64,000 bases of DNA from Desulfovibrio aminophilus DSM 12254 (GTDB lineage: Bacteria; Desulfobacterota; Desulfovibrionia; Desulfovibrionales; Desulfovibrionaceae). Positions 32,308-41,087 of this stretch are shown here, one piece after another (position 1 is the first letter of the stretch; each line of letters starts with the position of its first letter). Both the position numbers and the translations under genes were made by a program. The stretch spans positions 124,001 to 188,000 of the forward strand of contig NZ_AUMA01000010.1 of NCBI RefSeq assembly GCF_000422565.1, written 5' to 3'. Under the pieces are notes generated by a model. That model was given only the letters and a program-made list of their open reading frames with translations. It was not told the origin of the DNA and made no database searches.

Positions 32308-32316
32308 CGCCGCTCC

Positions 32317-33750
32317 TCAGGACGAGAGTTTCTTGGCCAGCAGCTCGTTGACCACGGCCGGGTTGGCCTGGCCCTTGGTCCGGCGCATGACCTGGCCCAC
32401 GAAGAAGGCCACGAGCTTGGTCTTTCCGCCCCGGTAGGCCTCGGCCTCCTTGGGGTTGGCCGCGATCACCCCGTCCACCACGGTCTCCAGGGCCGTGGTG
32501 TCGGAAATCTGGGTCAGGCCCTTGGCCTTGACCAGTTCCTCCGGATCGCCGCCGTTCAGGAACATCTCCTGGAAGAGATCCTTGCCGTTCTTGGCGCTGA
32601 TGGTCCCCTCCTCGACCAGGCGCACGAGCCGGGCGAAGGATTCGGGAGCCATGCGGCAGTCGGTCGCGCCCTTGCCGGACTGGTTCATCTCGCGCAGGAA
32701 CTCGCCCATCATCCAGTTGGAGAGCTTCTTGGGCTCGTTCCAGGCCGCCACGGCGGCCTCGAAGTAGTCGGCGACGGGCCGCTCGGCCGTGAGCCGGGCC
32801 GCGTCGGCCTCGCCCAGGCCGTAGCCCTCCATGAAGCGGGCCATCTTGGCCTTGGGCAGCTCGGGCAGTTCGGAGCGCCACTGCTCCAGCCGATCCGCCG
32901 CGATGACCACGGGCACCAAGTCCGGGTCCGGAAAATAGCGGTAGTCGTGGGCCTCCTCCTTGCCGCGCATGGAGTGGGTCGTGCCCTTGGAGGCATCGTA
33001 GAGCCGGGTCTCCTGGATCACCGACTCGCCATCCTCCAGCAAGGCCGTCTGGCGGGCCACCTCGTACTCGATGGCCTTCTGCACGTGGCGGAAGGAGTTC
33101 ATGTTCTTCAACTCCGCCCGGATGCCATACTCCTCCTGGCCGAAGGGCCGCAGCGAGACGTTGGCGTCGCAGCGGAAGGAACCCTCCTCCATGTTCCCGT
33201 CGCAGATGCCCAGGTAGACCAGGATGTTGCGCAGGGACTTGAGGTAGGCCACGGCCTCCTCGGGGCCGCGCATGTCCGGCTCGCTGACGATCTCGATGAG
33301 CGGCACGCCGGTGCGGTTCAGGTCCACGAAGCTGGCGTTCTCGGCCGAGGAGTGGATGCTCTTGCCCGCGTCCTCCTCCATATGGATGCGCGTGATGCCC
33401 ACGCGCTTCACCCGGCCGTCCACCTCGATGTCCACGTGGCCGTGTTCGCACAGGGGCTGTTCGAACTGCGAAATCTGGTAGCCCTTGGGCAGGTCGGGAT
33501 AGAAATAGTTCTTGCGCGCGAACACCGAGGTCAGGTTCACGCGGCAATCCACGGCCAACCCCATCTTGGCCGCGTACTCCACCACCCTGGCGTTGAGCAC
33601 GGGCAGCACGCCGGGCATGCCGGAGCAGACCTCGCAGACGTTGGCGTTGGGCTCATCGCCGAAGGCCGTGGAACAGGAGCAGAATATCTTGGAGGCCGTG
33701 CGCAGTTGCGCGTGGACCTCCAGGCCGATGACCGTCTCGTACCGGGCCAT
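32317..33750 (-). CDS. gatB: Aspartyl/glutamyl-tRNA amidotransferase subunit B
   Basis: A protein of 477 aa. It has the GatB core ([21 protein letters not shown] in part, [47 protein letters not shown] in part) with the Cys pair of the zinc site, and the C-terminal YqeY-like helical tail ([23 protein letters not shown] in part). With GatA and GatC it amidates Glu-tRNA(Gln) and Asp-tRNA(Asn). gatA and gatC are not nearby, which is common in this lineage. Confidence 0.97.
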   Translation of the reverse strand: MARYETVIGLEVHAQLRTASKIFCSCSTAFGDEPNANVCEVCSGMPGVLPVLNARVVEYAAKMGLAVDCRVNLTSVFARKNYFYPDLPKGYQISQFEQPLCEHGHVDIEVDGRVKRVGITRIHMEEDAGKSIHSSAENASFVDLNRTGVPLIEIVSEPDMRGPEEAVAYLKSLRNILVYLGICDGNMEEGSFRCDANVSLRPFGQEEYGIRAELKNMNSFRHVQKAIEYEVARQTALLEDGESVIQETRLYDASKGTTHSMRGKEEAHDYRYFPDPDLVPVVIAADRLEQWRSELPELPKAKMARFMEGYGLGEADAARLTAERPVADYFEAAVAAWNEPKKLSNWMMGEFLREMNQSGKGATDCRMAPESFARLVRLVEEGTISAKNGKDLFQEMFLNGGDPEELVKAKGLTQISDTTALETVVDGVIAANPKEAEAYRGGKTKLVAFFVGQVMRRTKGQANPAVVNELLAKKLSS

Positions 33751-33849
33751 GTGGTCCTCCTTAAGGCCGACCGACGACTGGAAGGGTTCCGCGCCGCGCG
33801 GCGTCGACTGGTGATAGCGCCCGGGAGGCGTTCCGCCAAGGGGGCCGTC

Positions 33850-35115
33850 TCATCGGCTTCCCCGCACCAGGGCGCTCTTGCTCAGGAGCATGTAGGCCGT
33901 GACCCGGTTCTTGACCCGGTCGGCGGCCTCCTCCACCGCGCCGCCCTCGCCCATGTAGAAGTCCAGGCGGGCTCCCTTGATGGCCGACCCCACGTCCTGG
34001 GGCAGGACCGGTCCCCGGATGCGGCGGGTTCCACGCCCCGAGGGATCAGGCGCCTCGGCCTCCAGAATGAGCACCGAGCCGAGCGGCAGGAGATTCGGGT
34101 CTGTAGCCACACTGACGAACGGCGTCAATGGTTTTCCCAGCGCGCCCACGGGCGGCCCGTCGTCCAGGCGGAAGAAGACGAAGCGCCGGTTCTCGGCCAT
34201 GAGTTCGCGGGCCATGTGCGGATTGTCGCGGAAGAAACGGCGCACCGCCTTGCGGCTTCGCTGTTCCGGGGCCAGCAGGCCGCGCTCGGCCAGGATGTCA
34301 CCCAGGGATCTGAAGCGCCTGCCGTTGCTGGCCGCGTATTGGGCGGTCTTGTGCCGTCCGTCGGGCAGACGCAGAATGCCCGAGCCCTCCACCTGCATGA
34401 AGAACACGTCCAGGGGGTCGCGAGCCCAGGCGATCTCCAGCCCTCGCCCCGCCAGCGTTCCGGTGGCGGAATCCGAGGCGCCGCGCGCCGGGCCTTCGGG
34501 AGCCGCGCCGGGCCAGGCGGGCAGCATCCCGAGCTCATCGGCCTGGGCCAGCTCCGGGGGCGGGCCGTAGAGCGGATACTCGTAGCCTTTGCGCCGGGTC
34601 AGGCTGGCCGGAATTTCCGGGGTGTAATAGGCGGTCATCACGGGCCCGGGCTGCACGGCCAGCCAGAGGAAACGCTCGGCCAGCAACTGGGGTTCGGCGT
34701 CCAGCCGCGGCAGCAGTTCCAGCAGTTCCCGGGCGCTCTCGGCCAGTTGTCCCCAGGTGGGGCGGAAGCAGCCCCGGCGCACGGCCTCGGTTCCGGCCGG
34801 GCGGGATTCCAGGAAGGCCAAGCTGCGCTGCAAGGGCGTCCGCAGATCGTTCCAGGAGGACAGGCCCTGGGCGCGCAGGTCGAACCAGGAGCCGGACACG
34901 GAAGCGGCCCGCGAGGCGCTGAGGGCGGACTCCCGGGCCTCGCGCGAGGCCGGGGCCGGAGCAGGACAGACCGGAGGCGCGGGAGGCGGCGTGGTCCGGA
35001 TCGCGACTTGTGGCGCCGGGGCCGGAGGATCGGGCTCCAGTTGGAGTTCGGCGCAGGCGGCCAGGGTCACGCAGGCCAGCCCCGCCAGCAGAAGACGGAT
35101 CAGCCGCGCGCGCAT
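33850..35115 (-). CDS. mltA: Membrane-bound lytic murein transglycosylase A, lipoprotein
   Basis: A protein of 421 aa from ATG 35115. The signal ends in the lipobox LAAC (Cys21), so it is lipidated. The MltA domain is visible from GCFRPTWGQL through TAYYTPEIPASL, VFFMQVEGSGILRLPDGR, and ends in the 3D domain with VLPQDVGSAIKGARLDFYMG, holding the catalytic Asp. It cleaves peptidoglycan glycan strands. A Pro-rich linker (residues 28-55) precedes the domain. The start overlaps the end of the DUF89-like gene by 16 nt. Confidence 0.92.
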   Translation of the reverse strand: MRARLIRLLLAGLACVTLAACAELQLEPDPPAPAPQVAIRTTPPPAPPVCPAPAPASREARESALSASRAASVSGSWFDLRAQGLSSWNDLRTPLQRSLAFLESRPAGTEAVRRGCFRPTWGQLAESARELLELLPRLDAEPQLLAERFLWLAVQPGPVMTAYYTPEIPASLTRRKGYEYPLYGPPPELAQADELGMLPAWPGAAPEGPARGASDSATGTLAGRGLEIAWARDPLDVFFMQVEGSGILRLPDGRHKTAQYAASNGRRFRSLGDILAERGLLAPEQRSRKAVRRFFRDNPHMARELMAENRRFVFFRLDDGPPVGALGKPLTPFVSVATDPNLLPLGSVLILEAEAPDPSGRGTRRIRGPVLPQDVGSAIKGARLDFYMGEGGAVEEAADRVKNRVTAYMLLSKSALVRGSR

Positions 35116-36860
35116 TCGTCGATGGCCACGTCGCAGAATTTGCCCACCCCGTATTCCCGGCGGCGGAAGAACTTCTCGGGGTCCGGGCCGATGATCTGAA
35201 GTTCCGGGTGTTGGCGCTGCACGTCCAGGGCGATGTGCATCTCCTTGGTGCAGCCGGTGGAATAGGTGGCGTCCTTCCCGGCCCAGACCGGAGGCACCTT
35301 CAGGCCCATGAGTTCGAAGCTCTTCTCGATGTCGTGGGTGGACTGGAAGCGCCAGACGGTCAGGAGCCCGCTGCGCTGCACCTTCTCCCACATGAACATG
35401 AGGTCGTCGGCGTCCATGCCCTCTTCGAAATGTTCCCCGGGGTTGATGATGTGCACCCCCTCTAGGCGGTCGCGCAGATAGCGCACGAAGGTGGTCATCA
35501 CCTGGATGGCCGTCTTGGTCTGTCCGGGGATGCTGCCCACGATGCCGGAGTAGAACATGATCGCGTTGCCTTCGGCTTTGGCGTTGCGCATGCGCGAGAT
35601 GATCGTCTCGGCCTTGGCCGTGATGTAGTCCTCGCCGAACTTGGAAACCCAGGAGGGCCGGGTCTTGTGGTGCAGATGGAAATGCCCCTGCTCGTCGCGG
35701 AAGAAGCTCAGGATGTCGCGGGTGAACTCGTGGCTCGTCAGCACGAGGCGGCGGTAGTGCCGCTCGCCCTTGGCCAGAACGAGGTCCACCTCCTTCCAGG
35801 CCCGGGCGAAGGTCACGCTCAGGCGATAGGGGTTGAACCTCTCGCGGGAGCCGTCGGAGATGACCACGAACTGGTTCTCGCGCATGACGCGCAGCAGTTC
35901 GTTCTTGGTCATGCGGTCCTCGAAGACGAAGTGCGCGCCGTTGAACAGGTGGGCCAGGACCGGATCGGACTCCACGTCCCAGAAGGTCGGGGTGTCGAAG
36001 TAGAAGCCTTCCTTGAGCGCCAGGATGACCCGATGTCCGTGACGGATGAGGGCCTTGATCACCAGGAGGTCGAAGACCAGGCCGCCGCTGCGGTCCGGCA
36101 GATAGAGGATCCTGAGCTTGTGCTCTGGATCCTCGCCCAGCATCCGGCGCAAGGGTTCGAACTCCGCCTGGGAGGCGGCGATCTCGGCGTCCATGCGGCC
36201 CTCGAGATCCGCCACCGGCCCCGGTTCGAACGGCCGGCGCAATGTGGCGAAGACGAGCAGCCGCTGCAACTCCAGGAAGTCCAGCTCGCGGCGCAGGTCG
36301 GAAATGCGGCGGCACTCCAGGGCCCGCTCCGGGCAAAGATTCAAAAGGCGGTCGAAGATCGGACTCTCGGCCACCTCGGCGGCCTTGGCGTTGAGCGCCT
36401 TGCGACGGTCGCGGTAAGGATCGTCCAGGCCGCTCTGGCTCATGAAGATGGTCACCATCCGCTTGTTCAGCCGCGAGGGGATGATGATCGGCGAGGTGAG
36501 CACCATGCGGAACTTGTGCTTGCAAAGGGTCAGGATGCGGCGGCGGAGATAAGGGTCGGGGCAGAACTCGTTCAGCAGGCCGATGAGCATCCGCCAGCGC
36601 AGGAGATACTCGTCGCGGAGCTGCGGCGAGAGTTCCGCGCGCAGGAGCTTGCGGAACATCCAATCCGAGCAGGGGGCGTAGAAGGTGCCCTCGCGCAGGG
36701 CGACCATGAACTGGATCTGTTCCGGCGAGGCGTTCTTCAGGGGATCAATGGTGTATTCGAGGTTGTTCTCGGTCATGAAGTGCAGAAGCAGCGCGTCCAG
36801 GGCCGCGTCCTGCCCGTACTTGATGTCCAGGACCGAGCCGCTGTCGGAGAGCTTGTTCAC
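35100..36860 (-). CDS. DUF89/ARMT1-like protein of unknown substrate
   Basis: A protein of 586 aa. The middle and C-terminal parts carry signatures of the DUF89 damage-control phosphatase fold: LYLPDRSGGLVFDLLVIKAL, TPTFWDVESDPV, VISDGSRE and VDLVLAKGERHYRRL. In that family a DN/Asp cluster binds the metal; here it is partly changed (DRSGG instead of DNxGE). A long helical N-terminal half (residues 1-235) is unassigned. After the core comes a further region with GSIPGQTKTAIQVMTTF. The family hydrolyses phosphometabolites, but this member may differ. It overlaps nadK by 4 nt and mltA by 16 nt, so it is in a tight operon. Confidence 0.6.
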   Translation of the reverse strand: MNKLSDSGSVLDIKYGQDAALDALLLHFMTENNLEYTIDPLKNASPEQIQFMVALREGTFYAPCSDWMFRKLLRAELSPQLRDEYLLRWRMLIGLLNEFCPDPYLRRRILTLCKHKFRMVLTSPIIIPSRLNKRMVTIFMSQSGLDDPYRDRRKALNAKAAEVAESPIFDRLLNLCPERALECRRISDLRRELDFLELQRLLVFATLRRPFEPGPVADLEGRMDAEIAASQAEFEPLRRMLGEDPEHKLRILYLPDRSGGLVFDLLVIKALIRHGHRVILALKEGFYFDTPTFWDVESDPVLAHLFNGAHFVFEDRMTKNELLRVMRENQFVVISDGSRERFNPYRLSVTFARAWKEVDLVLAKGERHYRRLVLTSHEFTRDILSFFRDEQGHFHLHHKTRPSWVSKFGEDYITAKAETIISRMRNAKAEGNAIMFYSGIVGSIPGQTKTAIQVMTTFVRYLRDRLEGVHIINPGEHFEEGMDADDLMFMWEKVQRSGLLTVWRFQSTHDIEKSFELMGLKVPPVWAGKDATYSTGCTKEMHIALDVQRQHPELQIIGPDPEKFFRRREYGVGKFCDVAIDECARG

Positions 36861-37717
36861 GCGCCACCTCCGGCGAGAAACCCTTTTTTGCGCAAGCGCA
36901 GGAAATAACTGCTCCGGCCCAGATCCGCGAGGATCAGGTCGTGGGGCGAACGCCGCACCACCACTCTGTCACCGGCGGCCAGGGGGACGGCCTTCTGGCC
37001 GTCCTCGCTCAGATTCACGTCGCCTCCGGCGTCCTCCACGAGAATCGTCAGTTCGCCGTCGGCGGGCAGGATCAAGGGCTTGATGCTGTTCAGGAAAGGG
37101 CATACCGGGGTCACGGCCAGGACGTCCAGGTCCGGGTGAACCAACGGCCCGCCCGCAGAAAGCCCGTAGGCCGTGGAGCCGGTAGGAGTGGAAACCACCA
37201 ACCCGTCGGCGCGCAGGGAGGCCACATGCTCGCCGTCGTGGGCCAGTCCCAGGCGGATGAGCCGGGCCAGCACACCGCGGCTGACCACGATGTCATTCAC
37301 GGCCAGACCCCGCTCCACCCCCTCTCCGCCGCGCAGCACGGCGTACTCCAGGCAGAGCCGACGGCGCACGAGGAAATCCCCGGTCAGGAGCCGCCCGAGC
37401 ACTTCCGGCCAGCGCTCCCGCGAGGTCTCGGCCAGGAAGCCCACGCGGCCGAGGTTGAGGGCCAGCAAGGGCGCCGGATGGCCGTGCATGCGCCGGGCGA
37501 CGCTGATGAGTGTGCCGTCGCCGCCCAGGACGAGCACCAGGCCGTAGTCCCCGAATTCGGCCAAGCCGGAGCGCACCGGGGCGTCCGGGCTGTGTTCGCT
37601 GACGCCCACGCGCGCGTTCCGCTCCCGGAGGGAGACGGCGATCTCCAGCCCGAGTTCCCGCGCGGCCGCGTCCCCGGCCTTGGTCACGATGAGAAAAGAG
37701 TCCACGGGTTCCGACAT
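36857..37717 (-). CDS. nadK: NAD kinase
   Basis: A protein of 286 aa with the family's GGDGTLIS motif near residue 65, LNLGRVGFLAE, and DGLVVSTPTGSTAYGLSAGG, which make the active site. It phosphorylates NAD to NADP. It overlaps the next gene by ATGA-type coupling. Ends with a Gly-rich tail LAGGGA. Confidence 0.95.
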   Translation of the reverse strand: MSEPVDSFLIVTKAGDAAARELGLEIAVSLRERNARVGVSEHSPDAPVRSGLAEFGDYGLVLVLGGDGTLISVARRMHGHPAPLLALNLGRVGFLAETSRERWPEVLGRLLTGDFLVRRRLCLEYAVLRGGEGVERGLAVNDIVVSRGVLARLIRLGLAHDGEHVASLRADGLVVSTPTGSTAYGLSAGGPLVHPDLDVLAVTPVCPFLNSIKPLILPADGELTILVEDAGGDVNLSEDGQKAVPLAAGDRVVVRRSPHDLILADLGRSSYFLRLRKKGFLAGGGA

Positions 37718-37808
37718 GGGCGCAGACTAGACAAAAGACGCCGAACATTCAACCGATTGAGCCGGAGCCGTCCGGCGGTATTATTTTGTCTTTTTCCGGC
37801 GGCGGCCC

Positions 37809-37836
37809 TAAAGTTTTTCGGGGCTCAAGCCGAAAT
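37809..37836 (+). promoter_or_regulatory. Sigma-28 (FliA)-type promoter of the flgM unit
   Basis: TAAAGTTT (37809-37816), exactly the FliA -35 consensus, 12 nt, then GCCGAAAT (37829-37836), 6 of 8 matches to GCCGATAA. The first gene starts 26 bp downstream. Same 12-nt spacer as at 2349. Confidence 0.75.
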
Positions 37837-37861
37837 ATATATTTGAGGAGGTCCATGCCCG

Positions 37862-38278
37862 GTGCTCGCCAACACAGCAGATGTTCGAATTATGCTGCGG
37901 ACTTACGGCAAGCAGCTATCGAACGCCAAACGTCTGGCGCGGTTCCGGCGCGCCCTGCGCCTGTCCGAGGCCCAGGACGTGGTGGACATCTCCCGGCAGG
38001 CCAGACGGCGGGAGCTGGTGGAACGCATCGCCAGGGAGATCATGGAGAATCTCATCGTGAACGGCGCGGAGAATCCGGTGGTGGAAGACATCCTGGACCG
38101 GCTGGAGGCCGAGACGGGCTGGCCCGTGCTTCTGGAATATCCGTTGGACGGCGGCGACCTGCGCATTCTGCGCCGGTCGGAGGACGCGCCCGAGTCTCTC
38201 GGCCCGGAAGAGGCCGCCCAGCTCATGCGGCGACTGTGGGAAATCACCCTGGCGAAGGTGGACGAAACCATGTTATGA
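37862..38278 (+). CDS. Flagellar-cluster protein of unknown function upstream of flgM
   Basis: A protein of 138 aa from GTG 37862, with AGGAGG 10 nt upstream; ATG 37892 (MLRTYGKQLSNAKRL) is an alternative. It is a highly charged helical protein with QDVVDISRQARRRELVERI, NPVVEDILDRLEAETGWP and PEEAAQLMRRLWEITLAKVDE. I recall a similar hypothetical beside flgM in Desulfovibrio but know no function. It shares the sigma-28 promoter and lies 25 bp before flgM, so it is probably a late flagellar gene. The out-of-frame ATG 37855 closer to the ribosome site is not used, since the frame is poor. Confidence 0.7.
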   Translation: MLANTADVRIMLRTYGKQLSNAKRLARFRRALRLSEAQDVVDISRQARRRELVERIAREIMENLIVNGAENPVVEDILDRLEAETGWPVLLEYPLDGGDLRILRRSEDAPESLGPEEAAQLMRRLWEITLAKVDETML

Positions 38279-38303
38279 GCCTGGAGGCGCCCAGGAGGTT
38301 CAT

Positions 38304-38606
38304 ATGGAAATCAACAAGCTCATCGGTGAACTGAACCCGTACGGCAAGCAGAAGGTGCAGGAGACGGCCAAGAGCGATGCCGCCCAGCGCTCCTCGTCCG
38401 GCGAATCCAAGAGCGGCGACGTGGTCAACCTTTCCGGCGACGCGAAGGTTCTCTCCGCGGCGATGTCCGCCGCCCGGGAAGCCCCGGACGTGCGCACGGA
38501 GAAGGTCCGCGCACTCAAGGAGCAGGTCCGGAACGGCACCTACAAGCCGGATATTCAGAAGGCCGCTCGGAATCTCGTCCGCGACGACCTGAGCCGGATT
38601 CTCTAG
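38304..38606 (+). CDS. flgM: Anti-sigma-28 factor FlgM
   Basis: A protein of 100 aa. The N-terminus [18 protein letters not shown] is followed by a Ser/Lys-rich disordered stretch and the C-terminal sigma-binding helices ([25 protein letters not shown] in part), the FlgM signature. It holds FliA until the hook is complete, then leaves by the flagellar export apparatus. It ends with a 4-nt overlap of the convergent fliW stop. RBS CCAGGAGG. Confidence 0.93.
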   Translation: MEINKLIGELNPYGKQKVQETAKSDAAQRSSSGESKSGDVVNLSGDAKVLSAAMSAAREAPDVRTEKVRALKEQVRNGTYKPDIQKAARNLVRDDLSRIL

Positions 38607-39079
38607 CCGCCTTCGGGGGTATTGTTCCGGTCGCCGGGACCATTCACCGGCTTGAAGTGCGTGGGATATTTGGAATCGACCTGCGGAACCTGCAACCCGA
38701 GCCGGGCCTCGGTGTTGATGATGATGGGCCCGGACAGGTTGAGCGTCGTCTCGGCGGGCCTTCCCTGCGGGATGGTCACGGTCACGATCACCGCGATCTG
38801 ACGGATGTTCTCGATCCGCAGCAACCTCTTCTCCGCGTTGTCCAGCTTCACCTTGTAGTCGCTGAGGAACGGATAGGGATCGGCCACAAGCAGCCCCAAT
38901 TCCGGGTCGCTCAGGCATTGCAGCAGGAGAAACGGGGACTTCTCGCCCACCTGGAGCAGGACGAACTCCCGCTTGTCCTCAATGCCGATGAGGCCGCGAG
39001 GGAAGTACAGGATGCTGTCCTCGGCGATGTCGCGTGGGCCGAGGCGCGTCTTGATGGTTCGCGTCATTTTTTTTGCCAT
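38603..39079 (-). CDS. fliW: Flagellar assembly factor FliW
   Basis: A protein of 158 aa with the FliW barrel: [22 protein letters not shown] (in part), [27 protein letters not shown] (in part), VIVTVTIP and [18 protein letters not shown]. FliW binds flagellin and antagonises CsrA, its partner here. ATG 39079 overlaps the end of csrA; ATG 39067, sharing bases with the csrA stop (ATGA), is equally possible. Its gene is last in the leftward flagellar operon and convergent with flgM. Confidence 0.93.
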   Translation of the reverse strand: MAKKMTRTIKTRLGPRDIAEDSILYFPRGLIGIEDKREFVLLQVGEKSPFLLLQCLSDPELGLLVADPYPFLSDYKVKLDNAEKRLLRIENIRQIAVIVTVTIPQGRPAETTLNLSGPIIINTEARLGLQVPQVDSKYPTHFKPVNGPGDRNNTPEGG

Positions 39080-39294
39080 AAGCTCGCCGCCGCCAGCAGA
39101 TCCTGCTCGCTCGTTTCCAAGGCCAGCCGGTTCTGCTCCTTGATCTTCAGATAGACCTCTTCACGGTACACGGGCATGTCCTCGGGCACATCCAGCCCGA
39201 GCTTGATCTGCTTGCCCTGGACCGACAACACCTTGAGCTTGATGTTGTCGCCCAGATAGAGACTTTCGCCCGGTCGCCGGGTCAGGATGAGCAT
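39064..39294 (-). CDS. csrA: Carbon storage regulator CsrA
   Basis: A protein of 76 aa from ATG 39294, preceded by GAGGAAC; an ATG 16 codons earlier is discarded because the family starts [11 protein letters not shown]. It has [31 protein letters not shown] (in part), the RNA-binding beta-sheet of CsrA. CsrA represses translation of flagellin mRNA when FliW is occupied. The csrA-fliW pair sits at the end of the hook-junction operon. Confidence 0.95.
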   Translation of the reverse strand: MLILTRRPGESLYLGDNIKLKVLSVQGKQIKLGLDVPEDMPVYREEVYLKIKEQNRLALETSEQDLLAAASLWQKK

Positions 39295-39379
39295 AGTTCC
39301 TCGATCTGCCGCCGTTTCATCGCGCGGCCGTTCGGCCGCCATCCCGGGCTTACCCCAGCCCAGCCGGGAAGTCCACTGT

Positions 39380-41074
39380 CTACAAGTACTTCAGGAGATT
39401 GTTCTGCATGATCATGCTCGAGGACCGGAGCACGGCCTGGTAGATGATCTCCTGCTGGGACAGCTGGGTGAGCAGTTCGCTCACGTCCGCGTCCTCGATG
39501 CTCGAGATGCGCTGGTTCTCGTTGAATTCCAGCCCATCCAGAATGGTCGAGGCCACGGTCAGCCGGTTTTCACGGCCGCCGACGCTGGCAGCCGCGTTGA
39601 GGATGTGCTTCTGGGACTCCGTGAGGCTGGCCAACGCCTGCTGCACGCCCTGCTGGTTGTTGGTCTCAAGGAAGGCGATCAGGTTGCCCATGGCCTCGAA
39701 CATGTTCTTGGTGGCCGAGGCGTTGCTGTCCATGACCGCGAAGGAGCCGGCCCCCGCCAGGGAGAAGGCCGCCGAGGCGTTGCTGCTGCTCAGGTGGATG
39801 CGGTTGCCGTTGGAGTCGGCCGTCTGGTCCGGGTTCTGGTAGATGCCGCCGAATATCTCCATGCCCACTTCGTTGACGCGCACCCTCTCGGTGCTGGAGA
39901 TGTCGATCTCGATGGCCGAGGAACGGGCATGCACGAAGAACTGCGCACCGGGCTGAAGCACGTTGCCGCCATTGGAGGCGATGGTCAGCAGGCCCCCGGC
40001 GATGGACAGGCTCACGTTGGAGGCCACGCCGTTGGGCGGCTGGACGTTGCCCGTGACCCAGTTCACCCCGCCGTCGGTGCTGTAGGAGTAAACCACGGTC
40101 TGGCTGCCCATGGCGGCCGGGGAACGCACCAGGCTGCCGTTCGAGAGGTAGCCGTCCACCCGCACCGCCACGTTGGGGCCGAAGGCTCCCGCCGCCCAGG
40201 CGATGAGGTCCTCCGTTCCCGCGCCCATGGCCTTCACGTCCACGTGCCCGGTGTCCTGCGAGTCGTCGCCCATATACTGGGCCGTGGGACGCAGCCAGAG
40301 CCACGTGCCCTCGGAGTTGCCCTCCTGCCCCTGAGGGGTGACCTTCACCCGGGCCGCGGGGTTGGTCAACGTCAGCCGCGCGCCGCTCCGCGGCAACTGG
40401 ACCGTGGCCTCGCCGCCGGCGATGGTCACCGAGCCGTCGGTGAGGAAGGTCCGACCGCCGTCGATGCTGTAACGCACTCCCAGGTTGGCGTCGGAAAGAG
40501 CCATGCCCTCTCCCGCGCCCTGGGCGCCGGTCTTGTCATAGAACTGCACGAGGATCGTGCGGTCGGAGTCTCCGTCAATGGAAAAACCGCACTCCTGCGA
40601 GAACTGCCGGTCGTTGGTCGTCAGCCAGAGAACTTCCCGGAACGCGGGGGCGTCGGTCTTCTGGCCGGCGTACACGGACTTGCCGTCATACTGCAGGTTG
40701 GCCAAGCCGACGAGCTGTTCGAAGAGGCTGCGCACCTGGTAGCTGATCTGTTCCCGGTTGTCCTGGGTGATGGTGCCCGTGGCGGCCTGTTCGGCCAGGG
40801 CCTTGGCCTGGGACAGGATGTTCGAAACCTGGATGAGATTTTCGTCCGAGGCGTTCAGCCAGCCCTTGGCCGTGTCGATGTTGGATTGGTACTGCTTGAC
40901 CGAGGCCAGGGTGGTTCGGTGGTCGAGGATGCGCACCATGCCCGAGGGATCGTCCGAGGGCTTGTTGACTCGCTTCATGCTGCTGGACTGGATGTTCAGC
41001 TCCATGAGCTTCGTCAAGGACGAGTTCATGTTGTAGACGTAGTTGCTGAAAAGCATGTTCTGGGTGACGCGCAT
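39380..41074 (-). CDS. flgL: Flagellar hook-filament junction protein FlgL
   Basis: A protein of 564 aa, much longer than E. coli FlgL (317). The conserved ends are clear: [20 protein letters not shown] and a D0 helix at the N-terminus; [20 protein letters not shown] and [12 protein letters not shown] at the C-terminus. Between residues 150 and 430 is a large variable domain with [17 protein letters not shown] and [14 protein letters not shown] segments that look like beta repeats. Such enlarged surface-exposed middles are common in this lineage. It follows flgK by 13 bp. Confidence 0.92.
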   Translation of the reverse strand: MRVTQNMLFSNYVYNMNSSLTKLMELNIQSSSMKRVNKPSDDPSGMVRILDHRTTLASVKQYQSNIDTAKGWLNASDENLIQVSNILSQAKALAEQAATGTITQDNREQISYQVRSLFEQLVGLANLQYDGKSVYAGQKTDAPAFREVLWLTTNDRQFSQECGFSIDGDSDRTILVQFYDKTGAQGAGEGMALSDANLGVRYSIDGGRTFLTDGSVTIAGGEATVQLPRSGARLTLTNPAARVKVTPQGQEGNSEGTWLWLRPTAQYMGDDSQDTGHVDVKAMGAGTEDLIAWAAGAFGPNVAVRVDGYLSNGSLVRSPAAMGSQTVVYSYSTDGGVNWVTGNVQPPNGVASNVSLSIAGGLLTIASNGGNVLQPGAQFFVHARSSAIEIDISSTERVRVNEVGMEIFGGIYQNPDQTADSNGNRIHLSSSNASAAFSLAGAGSFAVMDSNASATKNMFEAMGNLIAFLETNNQQGVQQALASLTESQKHILNAAASVGGRENRLTVASTILDGLEFNENQRISSIEDADVSELLTQLSQQEIIYQAVLRSSSMIMQNNLLKYL

Positions 41075-41087
41075 GTCATCCCTCCCG

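Noticed and set aside
37786-38334. 182-codon frame starting before the flgM-side promoter region
   Set aside because: Arg/Gly/Ala-rich shadow frame overlapping the 138-aa ORF; its ATG at 37855 is close to the ribosome site but the coded protein looks random.
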